NCBI GenBank assembly: GCA_018873245.2
Contig: JAEMBT020000003.1
Location: 6,715,843-6,779,842, forward strand
Source: Archegozetes longisetosus
Lineage: Eukaryota > Arthropoda > Arachnida > Sarcoptiformes > Trhypochthoniidae
Length of the DNA stretch: 64,000 bases
Direction of reading: 5' to 3'
In this document: positions 36,901-47,785 of the stretch, in pieces
Position numbering within the stretch: the first letter of the stretch is position 1
Layout of the letters: each line of letters begins with the position of its first letter
Program-made: the position numbers and the translations under genes
Notes under the pieces: generated by a model
Database searches by the model: none
What the model was told of the DNA's origin: nothing
Seen by the model: only the letters and a program-made list of their open reading frames with translations

Positions 36901-39900
36901 ATTTTCGAACATATCGATCCAGTCCGAGTGTCGGCAAAGCAGAAGCTGAAAAGTTGGGGCACGCCGTCACACAATTGTGTTCATACTTTGATCCACTCGT
37001 TCAGAATGCGATTGGATGTGCCTCAAAAACTCAAAACTCCAAGCAGCAAATGGTTATCTTAGATCAAACTAAAACTGTAACTGAATGTGCGCTTCAATTA
37101 ATTTATTCAGTGAAGGAATGCGGCGGAAACTCAAAGGCGTCATCAGTTCACGCAGAAATCGATGATTCGAGTGATGCCATGAAAGAAGCACTTCAAGACT
37201 TATTACACACTATCGAATCGGCGGCAACAGAAGCAGGACAAGTGACAGGAATTATAGAGTCGATCACCAAATCGATTACCAGAATAGACGAAAGACATTA
37301 TTCATATTCATCGACATCGACCTTGACAAGTGGTGCATCAACTTATGTCGACTATCAAACGCGAATGGTTAACTGTGCCAAAGAAATTGCTAGAATTGCA
37401 CAGGACATGGTAAGATGATTTAGTTTCTTCTGTTGGTTATTTTGTTGGCTATTTTTCTACTTATCTAATGCTTATTTCCTATCCTCTAAATCTTAAGGTC
37501 GGCAAATCAACGACACAAGTGGCACAATTAGGACCATTGACTGCCAACCTATCACATAATTACGCAAATTTGGCTAATGATGTAAATGGAATCACGAGCG
37601 CAACGAGTAATGTTGAGGTCAGTATTGACATTCATTGTAGTATTAGATATTCGCATTTGCATTCTTAAATTCAATCAAATCTATTTGAACGATAGGTCGC
37701 CACTAGAATCAAGGCAAGTGTTCAAGAACTCGGAACAGCTTGTATCGACATAACCAAAAGTGCTGGTCAGTGTCAGAGCAATCCGGGAGACACATATAGT
37801 CAGCGTGATCTCGCAGATAATGCAAAAAATGTTTCCGAAAAGGTGTCTTATGTTTTGGCTGCGCTACAAGCAGGTTCTCGAGGAACTCAGGCTTGCATTA
37901 ACGCAGCTTCAACTGTCAGTGGAATCATTGGAGACTTGGACACGACCATTATGTTTGCAAGTTCTGGTACTTTGAATGCAGAGAACGAAAATGACACTTT
38001 CGCTGATCATAGAGAAGCTATACTTAAAACCGCTAAAGCACTTGTTGAGGACACAAAGACATTGGTTGCGGGCGCAGCTTCCAGTCAGGAACAGTTAGCA
38101 GTTGCCGCTCAAAATGCTGTCACAACGATCATGCAGTTGTCTGAAGTGGTAAAACTTGGTGCTGCCTCTTTAGGATCTAATAATTCTGAGGCACAAGTTT
38201 TACTGTTGAATGCTGTTAAAGATGTGGCTACGGCTCTCGGAGAACTTATAGGAGCCACGAAAACTGCATCAGGAAAAAGCATTAATGATCCAGCAATGAT
38301 GTACTTAAAAGAATCAGCAAAAGTAGGCTTAATTCAAACCAAACCTATTGACAGCATCATTGAGTTTCATTTTCTTATTCATAGGTAATGGTAACGAATG
38401 TCACATCACTACTTAAAACAGTTAAAACTGTTGAAGACGAGCACCAAAGAGGCACTCGAGCTCTTGAGTCGACAATCGAAGCCATTGGCCAAGAAATTAG
38501 AGCTTTCGATTCTGGAGAAATGCCAACTATCAGAAAAGCGTCTCCCGAAGATCTGGTTCGAGTGACCAAACCCGTGACTTTAGCTACAGCTAAAGCAGTG
38601 GCTGCCGGAACTAGTGGTAAACAAGACGATGTTATTGTTGCCGCTAACATGGGAAGAAAAGCTATTTATGATCTATTGATAACAAGCAAAGCTGCGGCCT
38701 ATTCGTCAGAATCACATGAGTTACGAACTCGTGTGTTAGAATCAGGAAGAAGTTGTGCATATCATTACAGAGAACTATTAGAAATGGTTCATCAAATCAT
38801 AAAGAAACCCATTGCTAGCAGTGATGCTAAAAATCGGTTGGTCGTTATGTCCAGAACTATTGCCACTTCTGTCACTGAGATCGTTAGCAGTGCTGAACTT
38901 CTTAAGGGCTCTGATTGGGTCGATCCCGATGATCCGACTGTTATCGCTGAAAATGAACTGTTAGGTGCTGCCTCTTCTATTGATGCGGCTGCCAAAAAAT
39001 TAGCTAGTCTTCAACCACGAAGAACTAGTGTTAGAGTGAGTTTTACTTATGCTTCTCAAGTATAGACTGCAATAGAAAACAATTACATATATGAGGCTAT
39101 CATACCTTCGAGATATGTTTGATATTCTTGGTTGTGATTTGAATATCAACCAAGAATCAGACATATACTCGAAGTTGATAGTATTGACAACTATTTCTGC
39201 AAATTAGCTCGAACCAGTCAAATATATTATAGATATTTTAGGAAATGATTATTTCTTCAATATCTATTATAGCTGCCACAAGAAGATATGACTTTTGACG
39301 AAATCATTTTGGAAGCGGCAAAATCAATCACTGCAGCGACTGCAGCACTGGTCAGAGCGGCTTCAGCTGCCCAAAGAGAATTAGTGATCGCTGGAAAAGT
39401 TGAGGGACACCCACTCTACTTATCAGATGATGGCCAATGGTCGGATGGACTTATATCTGCAGCCAGACATGTTGCGGCTGCGACACATAGTTTAGTAGAA
39501 GCAGCCAATGCTTTAGTTCAAGGACAGGCCTCTGAAGAAAAACTGATTTCTTCAGCCAAACAAGTGGCCAGCTCTACAGCACAACTATTGGTCGCCTGCA
39601 AAGTCAAAGCAGATCCCGACTCACAGGCCATGAGAAGACTTCAAGCAGCCGGCAATGCTGTCAAGAAAGCTACTGATAATTTGGTCCGATCGGCACAACA
39701 GGCCATTGAACACGACGAAGAACAAAGTCTTATTATAAGCAAACGCCGAGTTCCCGGTATTGCGCAAGAGATTGTTGCTCGAGAGGAAATTTTGAAAAAA
39801 GAAAGAGAACTCGTAGAAGCACGAGAAAAATTGGCTGCCATTCATAGAGCCAAATATGGAAACAGGCCTCCTGAGGAATATCATGGATACGGAGCTTTTC

Positions 39901-39905
39901 CATAG
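30930..39905 (+). CDS. TLN1: Talin (integrin-actin linker), frame broken twice
   Basis: Cytoskeletal adaptor that activates integrins through its FERM head and links them to actin through its helical rod. Eight exons: 30930-31065, 31482-31579, 31878-32007, 32082-37409, 37498-37617, 37696-38322, 38385-39035, 39273-39905; about 2574 residues (human 2541). FERM F0-F3 fills roughly 1-400 (ISVAEKNVVKTMQFEP at the start; DDLNWIDHAKTLREQG and EELRDATLSS within), then a linker and helical bundles ending in the I/LWEQ actin-binding module (QLLVACKVKAD, RLQAAGNAVK) and a dimerising C-terminal helix. Two single-base frame losses lie in the 5.3 kb exon: A-run 33371-33373 (codon ~551) and A-run 36936-36938 (codon ~1740). 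One extra A at each gives unbroken talin alignment, so I read them as sequence errors, not a pseudogene. The last intron carries mir-190. In Drosophila the gene is rhea. Confidence 0.97.
31220..31377. mobile_element. Second MITE type in talin intron 1
   Basis: About 158 bases with imperfect terminal inverted repeats: the left end CAGTAATATCCAGATTTAGT pairs with a right end whose complement reads TAGTGATATCTCGATTTAGT. TTAGTGAAT recurs inside. The style (AGTGATAYC..GATTTAGTGAA in a TATATA setting) is that of pogo/Tigger-like MITEs. A perfect inner hairpin, GTCGGCAA...TTGCCGAC, lies at 31271-31293. No coding capacity. Confidence 0.65.
39097..39182 (+). ncRNA. mir-190: microRNA mir-190 precursor in talin intron
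   Basis: An 86-base inverted repeat in the last talin intron (39036-39272) folds into a pre-miRNA-like hairpin: about 33 pairs with a few small bulges around a 12-base loop (39135-39146). The 5' arm at 39111-39134 (AGATATGTTTGATATTCTTG plus four bases) is, base for base as I remember it, the arthropod miR-190 mature sequence. miR-190 lies inside a talin intron both in Drosophila (rhea) and in vertebrates (TLN2), so host and sense orientation agree. It is presumably transcribed and spliced with talin. The matching star strand lies on the 3' arm at about 39148-39171. Confidence 0.95.
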
Positions 39906-40324
39906 ATTTGAATTATTCCCTATTTTATGCCAACTATTCAAATATAACATTATTATAAGAGAATATAAATGAAAATTGATTTCATGCATAGTTTTCATTA
40001 TGAATTCCTCCCTTTTCTAGAAAGTTGTTTTACAGTTATTAATTATACTATATTTTAGATTCATTTAATTTTTATTGATTGACTGATTGGTGCAATTCTA
40101 CTAATCGACGAATGTTTTAAGTGCCTAAACAATTATATGATTATAAACACAAAGTATAACTCCTTATAATGACTGCATATCATATCATTTTTGAAGAAAC
40201 TTGTTATTTAATTAATTTCTAACAGATCTCAAACAATTGGGGCCTTTTGAGAGTTATCTAATTTTAATTAATATAATATAAAACTAATAGCAATTATTAT
40301 ACTTTAAATAAAAATGAAACTCAA
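39906..40324. other. Convergent 3' flanks of talin and MRPL32
   Basis: AT-rich sequence between two converging stop codons. Nothing else recognised. Confidence 0.5.
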
Positions 40325-40870
40325 TTAATCTTTTATGCTTGGCTGTTGTTCTCTTGGAACCACATTAGTTTCTTTCCATTTACCCGTTGATCCGCCAGTT
40401 TTTGACAATAAATTCTTCGCGAACCACGATGGCCTTTCCCGCTCCATCTCCACAATTCGTCTTCCTTCTAAGTTTGCCCCATCTTTTTCATTTCGGTAAA
40501 CCACAGCTACTTCTTGTTCAACTGGTTCAAAGCTTCCGAATTGTTTTCTGATTGCTTCTTGAATTAGTTTTGTCTCTTCTTTCACTTTTTCGTAGCAATT
40601 GCCACAAATGGTGTGTATTTGATGATATTGACCGCAATTGTCGCAAACCGTTATATTTTGTTTTGGTCTAATTATTTGACAATCGTCCGGATACCTCTCA
40701 ACACCAAACCTTCGCCTCAGTCTCATCTCTACAGTTCGTCTTTTCTTCTGCGTGGCCCAAACCAACCCATTACTCATTATGTCGTCGATTATTGACTTTG
40801 AATTTTCATTATTAGCGACAATGCTTTGCGTATTTATGGCAAACACTGGTTCAACTAATCGTAAAATCAT
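40325..40870 (-). CDS. MRPL32: Mitochondrial ribosomal protein bL32m
   Basis: A large-subunit mitoribosomal protein whose import and maturation by the m-AAA protease licenses ribosome assembly in yeast and mouse. Single exon, 181 residues from the ATG at 40870 (human 188). Evidence: VWATQKKRRTVEMRLRRR, the basic block at the start of the mature protein; two CxxC zinc-ribbon pairs, CDNC (76, 79) and CGNC (89, 92); CYEKVKEETKLIQEAIRKQF; and the C-terminal block RRIVEMERERPSWFAKNLL, matching RDRKRPSWF in human. The 40-residue N-terminal region would be the targeting sequence. A first exon further upstream is possible but not needed. Confidence 0.94.
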   Translation of the reverse strand: MILRLVEPVFAINTQSIVANNENSKSIIDDIMSNGLVWATQKKRRTVEMRLRRRFGVERYPDDCQIIRPKQNITVCDNCGQYHQIHTICGNCYEKVKEETKLIQEAIRKQFGSFEPVEQEVAVVYRNEKDGANLEGRRIVEMERERPSWFAKNLLSKTGGSTGKWKETNVVPREQQPSIKD

Positions 40871-41711
40871 TATTTGTTTCAATATCTCTTCAAATCAATG
40901 CAAAAATTCAATGTCGCTTCGATTAAATACATCGAAAACGACTTCTAAATAATTAGTTTCACTATGATTTAGTTAAAATAATTAGATAGATCTACTATTT
41001 GTTCATTAATAGCAAACAAATAATTGTATCTCAATTTGATATTAAATCAAAACAAAACTTACTTCTATTGAAAGGAAACAAATTATACTTTAACGAATCC
41101 GCGATCCTGGTAAGTAAACGGACCAAAGAAGTCATTTTTAAAATAAATAAACTATTGTATTAAGTTACAAATAAACATTAATTTTCAAAACCGAGAAAAT
41201 GTGTTTTCAAAATATTATATACTAGTCCATAAATAACGTAATGAGCAAATAAAACGCTATGTTCAATAAGGAAAGGAACCTTAACTGTGATTAGTTAGAA
41301 TTATGAACAATTTTCCAAACTATTGATCGGTTCAAAAAATGACTGATTCAATAAGAATCTGCTAAGATATATAAACTAAGCATAACTAGATTCTCGAGTG
41401 CAAAATCATAAATCAATTGTCAATCCGCTTGAGTCAAACTTTATTAAAAAAACTCAAAAAGCTATAAATCGTTTTATAAGAGATCTTTGGTCAATAAGTC
41501 ACACTTTAGTTAATCAAATTATCTGATTTAATGATTTTGAACAGTATTGATGTAAATGAGTAATAAGAGATCGGTTGAACTGGTCGAATCTAATTAAATA
41601 TATACTTGCGTTAAACTATCATTAAATATTTTTCAATTAATTTAATGCGTATGAAAAAATCGAGTCAAAGCATATTTATTATAGTCAACTCCTTTCCGTT
41701 AATTGATTAGT
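40871..41711. other. Intergenic between MRPL32 and the histone cluster
   Basis: AT-rich, no gene or RNA recognised. The purine-rich downstream element of H2B (GGAAAGGAG on the minus strand, about 41690-41698) sits at its right edge. Confidence 0.45.
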
Positions 41712-41727
41712 GGCCCTAAAAAGGGCC
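41712..41727 (-). promoter_or_regulatory. Histone 3' stem-loop of H2B
   Basis: Reads GGCCCTTTTTAGGGCC on the minus strand: a 6-bp stem and 4-base loop, 35 bases past the H2B stop, for SLBP/U7-dependent 3' cleavage instead of polyadenylation. Confidence 0.95.
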
Positions 41728-41762
41728 GTTTTGTTGATACACCATTGATGGTCAAATGGTGT

Positions 41763-42137
41763 TTACTTGGATGAAGTGTATTTAGTCACGGCTTTGGTTC
41801 CTTCAGAAACTGCGTGTTTGGCCAACTCTCCGGGTAGGAGAAGACGAACAGCAGTTTGTACCTCTCGGGAAGTGATGGTTGATCTCTTGTTGTAGTGAGC
41901 CAGACGCGAAGCTTCGGCAGCAATGCGTTCGAAGATATCGTTGACAAACGAGTTCATGATTGACATGGCTTTGGATGAGATACCAGTGTCAGGATGGACC
42001 TGTTTCAACACTTTGTAGATGTAGATAGAGAAGGATTCCTTCCTTCTCTTCTTCTTCTTCTTCTTATCTCCAGCTCGAACGGCTTTTTGGGCTTTTCCCG
42101 CCTTTTTGACAGCTTTACCAGAGGGTTGCGGAGGCAT
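41763..42137 (-). CDS. H2B: Histone H2B
   Basis: Core nucleosome histone, 124 residues, single exon. A basic N-tail ([17 protein letters not shown]) is followed by the histone fold [22 protein letters not shown], the block [18 protein letters not shown] and the C-terminal helix ending [10 protein letters not shown]; the ubiquitinated lysine of the AVTKYTS motif is present. The gene lacks introns and ends in a stem-loop, so it is of the replication-dependent class. It is divergent from H2A across a palindromic promoter. Confidence 0.99.
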   Translation of the reverse strand: MPPQPSGKAVKKAGKAQKAVRAGDKKKKKKRRKESFSIYIYKVLKQVHPDTGISSKAMSIMNSFVNDIFERIAAEASRLAHYNKRSTITSREVQTAVRLLLPGELAKHAVSEGTKAVTKYTSSK

Positions 42138-42224
42138 TATTGTAAGTAATCGCGAGTTTTATAAATAACAAACTTTAGTTTCGAGAAGAAAATCTAAAAC
42201 ACAACAAACCTTGTATTGCAGTCT

Positions 42225-42469
42225 CTTTATATACTCTCTAAACTGGTGTCAAAATCACAATCCAATAAAGTTTCGGTGTCGTACGCACTAACCAATCAAA
42301 CTATTGCACTCACTAATAAACAGACTAGACGTGGACTCTAATGTTGAGTTAGCTATAAGTCCACGTTTAGTCTGCTTAGTACTGAATGCAACGATTTGAT
42401 TGGTTAGTGCGTATGACACCGAAAGATCATTGGATTGTGATTTTGACACCAGTTTAGAGGTATATAAAG
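42225..42469. promoter_or_regulatory. Palindromic bidirectional H2A/H2B promoter
   Basis: Two arms of about 114 bases (42225-42338 and 42356-42469) are inverted copies of each other, about 88% identical by my count, around an 18-base centre. Each arm carries, from outside in, a TATA box (TATATAAAG), an ATTGTGATTTTGACACC block with CCAAT, a second CCAAT box (ACGCACTAACCAATCAAA) and the motif AGACGTGGACTC shared with the other histone genes. Both genes therefore have the same promoter in mirror image. Confidence 0.9.
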
Positions 42470-42567
42470 AATTTCGGTTCTATTGTGATCATATTTTCGA
42501 TATACTTTTGATCGAAACTTTTTGAACTTCGCTTTCACGTATTCCTTAATCTAACTTAAACTATAAA

Positions 42568-42942
42568 ATGTCAGGACGTGGTAAAGGAGGAAAAGTCAAG
42601 TCAAAGGCAAAGTCTCGATCGACAAGAGCTGGCCTTCAATTCCCAGTCGGAAGAATTCACCGATTGTTGCGAAAGGGCAACTATGCCGAGCGTGTTGGTG
42701 CCGGTGCACCCGTCTATTTGGCAGCTGTTCTCGAATACTTAGCCGCTGAAGTACTTGAGTTGGCTGGAAACGCAGCCCGAGACAACAAGAAGACTCGTAT
42801 CATTCCTCGACATCTTCAGCTCGCAATCCGTAACGACGAAGAATTGAACAAATTGTTGAGTGGAGTGACAATCGCACAGGGAGGAGTGTTGCCTAATATT
42901 CAGGCTGTCCTCTTACCCAAAAAGACTGAAAAGAAGGCTTAA
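42568..42942 (+). CDS. H2A: Histone H2A
   Basis: Core histone of 124 residues, single exon. [20 protein letters not shown] starts the tail; [38 protein letters not shown] is the canonical fold (given in part); the acidic-patch helix [17 protein letters not shown] and docking domain [20 protein letters not shown] follow. There is no C-terminal SQ motif, so it is not H2A.X, and no H2A.Z features. Replication-dependent type with a stem-loop 32 bases past the stop. Confidence 0.99.
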   Translation: MSGRGKGGKVKSKAKSRSTRAGLQFPVGRIHRLLRKGNYAERVGAGAPVYLAAVLEYLAAEVLELAGNAARDNKKTRIIPRHLQLAIRNDEELNKLLSGVTIAQGGVLPNIQAVLLPKKTEKKA

Positions 42943-42974
42943 GTCAGTCCAATACTGCATTAAGTCCGTAAAAC

Positions 42975-42990
42975 GGCCCTTTTTAGGGCC
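42975..42990 (+). promoter_or_regulatory. Histone 3' stem-loop of H2A
   Basis: GGCCCTTTTTAGGGCC, followed 11 bases later by a purine-rich downstream element (GACGAAAAGAG) that would pair with U7 snRNA. Confidence 0.95.
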
Positions 42991-44354
42991 ACTAATCATT
43001 TGACGAAAAGAGTTTTGAGTTTTTATGCCTTGATTTACATTTCTAAAACTTCATCTTTTAGTATTAAAGATATTGGGTCTTAGGTTTGAATTGAATCTTA
43101 AATTGTGAAGTCTTCGTTTCAATGGTATAACAATGGGTTCTATTAGACGCTTCAGTTTGAGCATGTTATTAAACTTGTCTTGTAAAATATTTTAGTTTAA
43201 AATTTGTCTTAATTTAAAAAACTGTTTGAAAAGAGAGCAAATCTTCAAATTAACGATGGAATCAATTTTTTACTTCTTTCATTAAAAGTACAAATAAATG
43301 TTGACAAATTTTAAGTTATTGATGTTTTATTAAGCGTTTTTTTAGAGTATTAGATGCATTTTTGAATAAGTTGATAAGACTGATTTAAATTAGAAGGTAT
43401 GCATAAATTCGAGTGTTGGTTTAGGTTCAAAACATCAATTTGTATTAATTATTGCATTCCATTAGTGTAATCCATAATTTCTTACTATTTTAACAATAAA
43501 GATAAGAAAAAGTCGATCCCGCTTCTTCAAATCAACTTACCATTTCTGAATACGCTACTAATTGTCTTGAAATGCGCGCCAAAACTGAACTTGCAAATTC
43601 AATAAAAGCATTTGACAGTCATTGGATCCAAAGTACAAACTTTTATCAGCCTTTTCTCATCCAATCATTCGATGAGACGAACCAAATGTGAACTCACTCA
43701 ATACAATTTACAATTGAATTGACTGAAAAGGCGCCAAAAAAACTGCTTTTAATTCCAAAGTCTATCACTTATACAATACGTTTGTTTGATTTAGTTATTC
43801 AATTAGTTTAATACCAAATTAAACTGAACTCATCTCAAATGGTTTGATATTAGCTAAAGTAAAAAACTAGAATTTGATGCACTAATCATTGAATAAAGCC
43901 ATACAAACATAAAGACGTGCATCGATAAAACATTAAATTATTTACTATATACCTAAAGGTTAGCAAAAAAAATGTAATTATAGTTATAGAAGAAATGATT
44001 TGAAAATTTTTCATTAGTATACAAACTCGGGCATCATTTTAATAAATGAACTTAAATGAATTATTAATAAACTTGATACCCTGTCATTATTCATGTTTTT
44101 TATTAAACTAGGTCTAATTTTGTGCTCATCTATTAGACTTTAATTCAACTTTAATTCATATTTACTAAGTTAGCAATTAATAAAATGATTAAAATATGAG
44201 ATATACATCGAAAATAATAATTAATTTTATATTAGATTTAGATTTATATTAGAAACTTAGGGCCAATATTAATTCTCATAGAACTTCATGGGATCCAAAT
44301 CACAAAAATTTTATAAAATACACCAATCACAGAATAGTATTAAGAAACGGACGT
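42991..44354. other. H2A-H3 spacer with a promoter-like relic
   Basis: No coding sequence. At 43619-43750 there is a histone-promoter-like patch: CCAAT-type box (CATCCAATCATT), AATGTGAACTCACTC (43685-43699) resembling the shared histone motif, and GGCGCC, but no histone frame next to it. The rest is AT-rich with nothing recognised. Confidence 0.5.
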
Positions 44355-44390
44355 AAACGTGAACTCACTGTGCTTGAAAACGTATAAAAG
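44355..44390 (+). promoter_or_regulatory. H3 promoter: shared histone motif and TATA box
   Basis: AAACGTGAACTCACTG (44355-44370) lies 13 bases upstream of TATAAAAG (44383-44390); the H3 ATG follows 86 bases after the TATA box. The ACGTGAACTCA core recurs in the H4, H1 and, with one change, H2A/H2B promoters. Confidence 0.8.
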
Positions 44391-44472
44391 CGAGTGAACT
44401 GGGCGCAAATTTCATAGTCTATCTTCAAAACTTCTCATTGACTGTCGAATTGAAATAACAATTGATTGTTAA

Positions 44473-44945
<473 letters not shown>

Positions 44946-44974
44946 GACATGACGTGATCGGTGTTTCAAAAAAC

Positions 44975-44990
44975 GGCCCTTTTTAGGGCC
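44975..44990 (+). promoter_or_regulatory. Histone 3' stem-loop of H3
   Basis: GGCCCTTTTTAGGGCC, 29 bases past the stop, followed by a purine-rich element (GAAGAAAGGG). Confidence 0.95.
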
Positions 44991-45944
44991 ACATATGTTT
45001 GAAGAAAGGGTCTTTGTTGTGATAATGCCTCAAGTCTTTCTGTTTTATACATGTTTTAGTAAGAAAGTCAAACTGATCTGTTTTAGCTTTGTTTTTAATG
45101 AAGTAAATAAATGAAAAAATGTTTTTTGTATTAAACTATTTGGCATTGCAAATCAATCCTTTGGCACATATGTTCGTGGTTTTAGGGTTATTTAGCTGAT
45201 TTTAGCTAACAAATAGTACCAAAATGCACTGAAGCTATTACTTTAGTTGAGCACTTATAGTTATAAGTGCTCATTCGATTCACTAAATCATACTCTCATA
45301 GCATAAGAGTAACTATTTTCATTCATTGTCTCAAATCCCAGCACAATTTAACACATCAACAAAAAGCATCTAATTCTCACTTAATGTCAAGTAAGATATT
45401 AGTTGGTATTAACATGGTTGGATAAGTAAGTCAAGTGTACTGTATTTCTGCAGACTTTCGGATCTAAAGTACAAATGTTTTTTGGCGCTCTTTCAGTTAA
45501 TTCATAACACAGCATATTTGAGGTTGCGATTAAAAATGAGTTCACATGTAGTCCGTGTCAGTAAATGATTGCATGAGAAAAAGGCACTAAAAGCTAGTCT
45601 TTTCCATCCGATTGATGTTCATGATAAACAACATGCTTACTTTTGATTGGGTAAACTTTTAATTCGATTAAACCTTAAATTTAAGGCTCACTATGTTATC
45701 AATACAAATAAAACATTGCACTTAACGATTAGATTGAAATCTATTTACGATCTGAGTAGTTGTAAAACAATAGACATACTAGTTAAGACTGAAGTATTAG
45801 GAATATTGCGACATAAGTGTGAAATACAATAGTTTTATTAGTTGAAAAAATGAGTACATGTAAACAAGATTAATGTTTTACTTTAGTTAAAAATGAAATA
45901 AGACCAGCATAATATAAAATAGCTCTTTTCGTCAGATTATTGGT
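44991..45944. other. H3-H4 spacer with a second promoter-like relic
   Basis: No coding sequence. A perfect hairpin GAGCACTTAT-AGTT-ATAAGTGCTC lies at 45249-45272. At 45460-45620 there are sequences like the 43.6 kb relic: GGATCTAAAGTACAAA (compare GGATCCAAAGTACAAA) and GAGTTCACATGTAGTC (45538-45553), an inverted variant of the shared histone motif. Confidence 0.5.
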
Positions 45945-45960
45945 GGCCCTAAAAAGGGCC
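45945..45960 (-). promoter_or_regulatory. Histone 3' stem-loop of H4
   Basis: GGCCCTTTTTAGGGCC on the minus strand, 38 bases past the H4 stop, followed by GACGAAAAGAG as in H2A. Confidence 0.95.
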
Positions 45961-45998
45961 GTTTTTTCATAATCGATATCGAGCCATGTTTGCGTTGT

Positions 45999-46316
<318 letters not shown>

Positions 46317-46405
46317 TCAGATATAATTTGGTTAAAATGAACTCAAATTGAAAGGTTAATAAACATAAGATTTCAATCAAATGAATGCTGTGTTAGGCTC
46401 AATAC

Positions 46406-46443
46406 AGCTTATATACTTGAGAGCGGACTAGACGTGAACTCAT
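46406..46443 (-). promoter_or_regulatory. H4 promoter: TATA box and shared histone motif
   Basis: A TATA-like GTATATAAG (minus strand, about 46408-46416) lies inside CTAGACGTGAACTCA (46428-46443). CCAAT-type boxes occur further out (CATTGGAC and CCCAATCG, 46450-46480). Confidence 0.7.
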
Positions 46444-46964
46444 CGCCTCTCATTGGACTAAAACTTTTACCCAATCGTTTGATTGCATTTACTCTCTCTG
46501 AAGGGCCGAAAATGCGACAATTTGTGTGTGCTTTCGATCCAATCGAAGTCTATGAGAATTATTATGTGATTTTTCATTGTTTTTAATTTGATTTTTGTTA
46601 AAAATGAAATAACTGAATAACTAAAAACAACACTAAACGTTACGCATTAGCGGATGAAACATGTACACTCGTTAAAATGAAAGCACATAATGAAAATGCG
46701 TCAAAATTACAAAATAATTAGTAAATGAATGCATTTCTGTATTAAATACAGTAAATCAATGATTTGTGCATTAATTAAACAAACGAGTCGCGAATCTAGT
46801 GTTTACTCGTTTCATATTTATAGATTAAGTGCTTTTTGTCAGTAATGTATTATCAAATATAAATTATTTTTATTTTTGTTTTGTATAACTTAGGGATCGA
46901 AATCACAAACAATTTTGCGAGAATTTAGTCAAAGTTTAAAACACTTTCTGATTGGTCGACAAAC

Positions 46965-46998
46965 GAGTTCACGTTTCGTTCGTTCAATGACTATATAG
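46965..46998 (+). promoter_or_regulatory. H1 promoter: inverted histone motif and TATA box
   Basis: GAGTTCACGTTT (46965-46976) is the complement of the AACGTGAACTC motif of the other histone genes; TATATAG follows at 46992-46998 and a CCAAT box (ATTGGTCG, complement orientation) precedes it near 46951. Confidence 0.7.
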
Positions 46999-47098
46999 CC
47001 GTCGAATGTTTTGGCGCACTTATTCATTTAAGGGTATAGTTAAACTTAGCTTCACGCAAGTTTTCAGTTCTTTTCATTTGTTTAAACTTTCTACCAAA

Positions 47099-47739
47099 AT
47101 GTCAGAAACTACTCCAGCGCCAACAACAACTCCATCCAAGCCAAAGAAGGCAAAGAGTTCCACGGCCAGCAAGCCAAAGCCAGCGGCAAACCACCCGCCA
47201 GTCGCAGAAATGGTCTTGGCGTCGATTAAGAACCTTAAAGAAAGAGGCGGTTCATCTTCGCAGGCAATCAAGAAATACATTGCGACCAACTACAAGGTAG
47301 AAGTTGAACGATTAGCTCCTTTTATTAAGAAGTACTTGAAGTCTGCTGTCACCAGCGGAGTCTTAACTCAGACTAAAGGCAAGGGCGCCAACGGATCGTT
47401 CAAACTCGCAAATAATGCCCCAAAAGTGAAGAAGGCTAAACCCGCCAAAAAGCCACCACCACTAAAAAACCTAAGACTACCAAGACCACGAAGAAGACCG
47501 AAGCCAATCCTGCTGGCGGCGATACGACAAAACCTAAGAAGGCAAAGACTCCAAAGAAGAGTGCGAAGGAAACAAAGAAACCAAAGTCACCAAAGCCCAA
47601 GGCAAAGGTTGAGAAGAAAGCCAAGACACCAAAGGCCGCAAAGTCCCCCAAGAAGGTAAAGACAGCTAAACCTAAGCCAGCAAAGAAGAGCACCAAGAAG
47701 GCTCCTCAACCGAAAAAATCACCCAAGAAGGCAGCTTAA
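47099..47739 (+). CDS. H1: Linker histone H1, frame broken once
   Basis: Linker histone. The ATG at 47099 ([20 protein letters not shown]) leads into the winged-helix globular domain, about residues 38-105: [49 protein letters not shown] and [12 protein letters not shown]. At the A-run 47447-47451 the frame shifts by one missing base; downstream, the +1 frame holds a typical Lys/Ala/Pro/Thr tail ([13 protein letters not shown]..., SPKKAA at the end) to the stop at 47737-47739. One more A in the run gives about 213 residues, normal for H1. As read, the frame instead continues as an unlike Arg-rich tail to 47659. It has the stem-loop of replication-dependent histones. I take the break as a sequence error. 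Confidence 0.95.
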
Positions 47740-47769
47740 ATCGCAGGGTTTTCAGTAAACCACAAAAAC

Positions 47770-47785
47770 GGCTCTTTTCAGAGCC
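47770..47785 (+). promoter_or_regulatory. Histone 3' stem-loop of H1 (canonical form)
   Basis: GGCTCTTTTCAGAGCC, the textbook metazoan sequence with a TTTC loop, whereas the four core histone genes here share GGCCCTTTTTAGGGCC. It lies 30 bases past the H1 stop. Confidence 0.95.

Noticed and set aside
33371..37062. Talin as a pseudogene or with programmed frameshifting
   Set aside because: Only two single-base losses in about 7.7 kb of otherwise perfect coding sequence, both in A-runs and both restored by one A; H1 shows the same defect.
45249..45272. Perfect 10-bp hairpin between H3 and H4 as a microRNA or terminator
   Set aside because: Stem too short for a microRNA precursor and no neighbouring features; kept only as a note.
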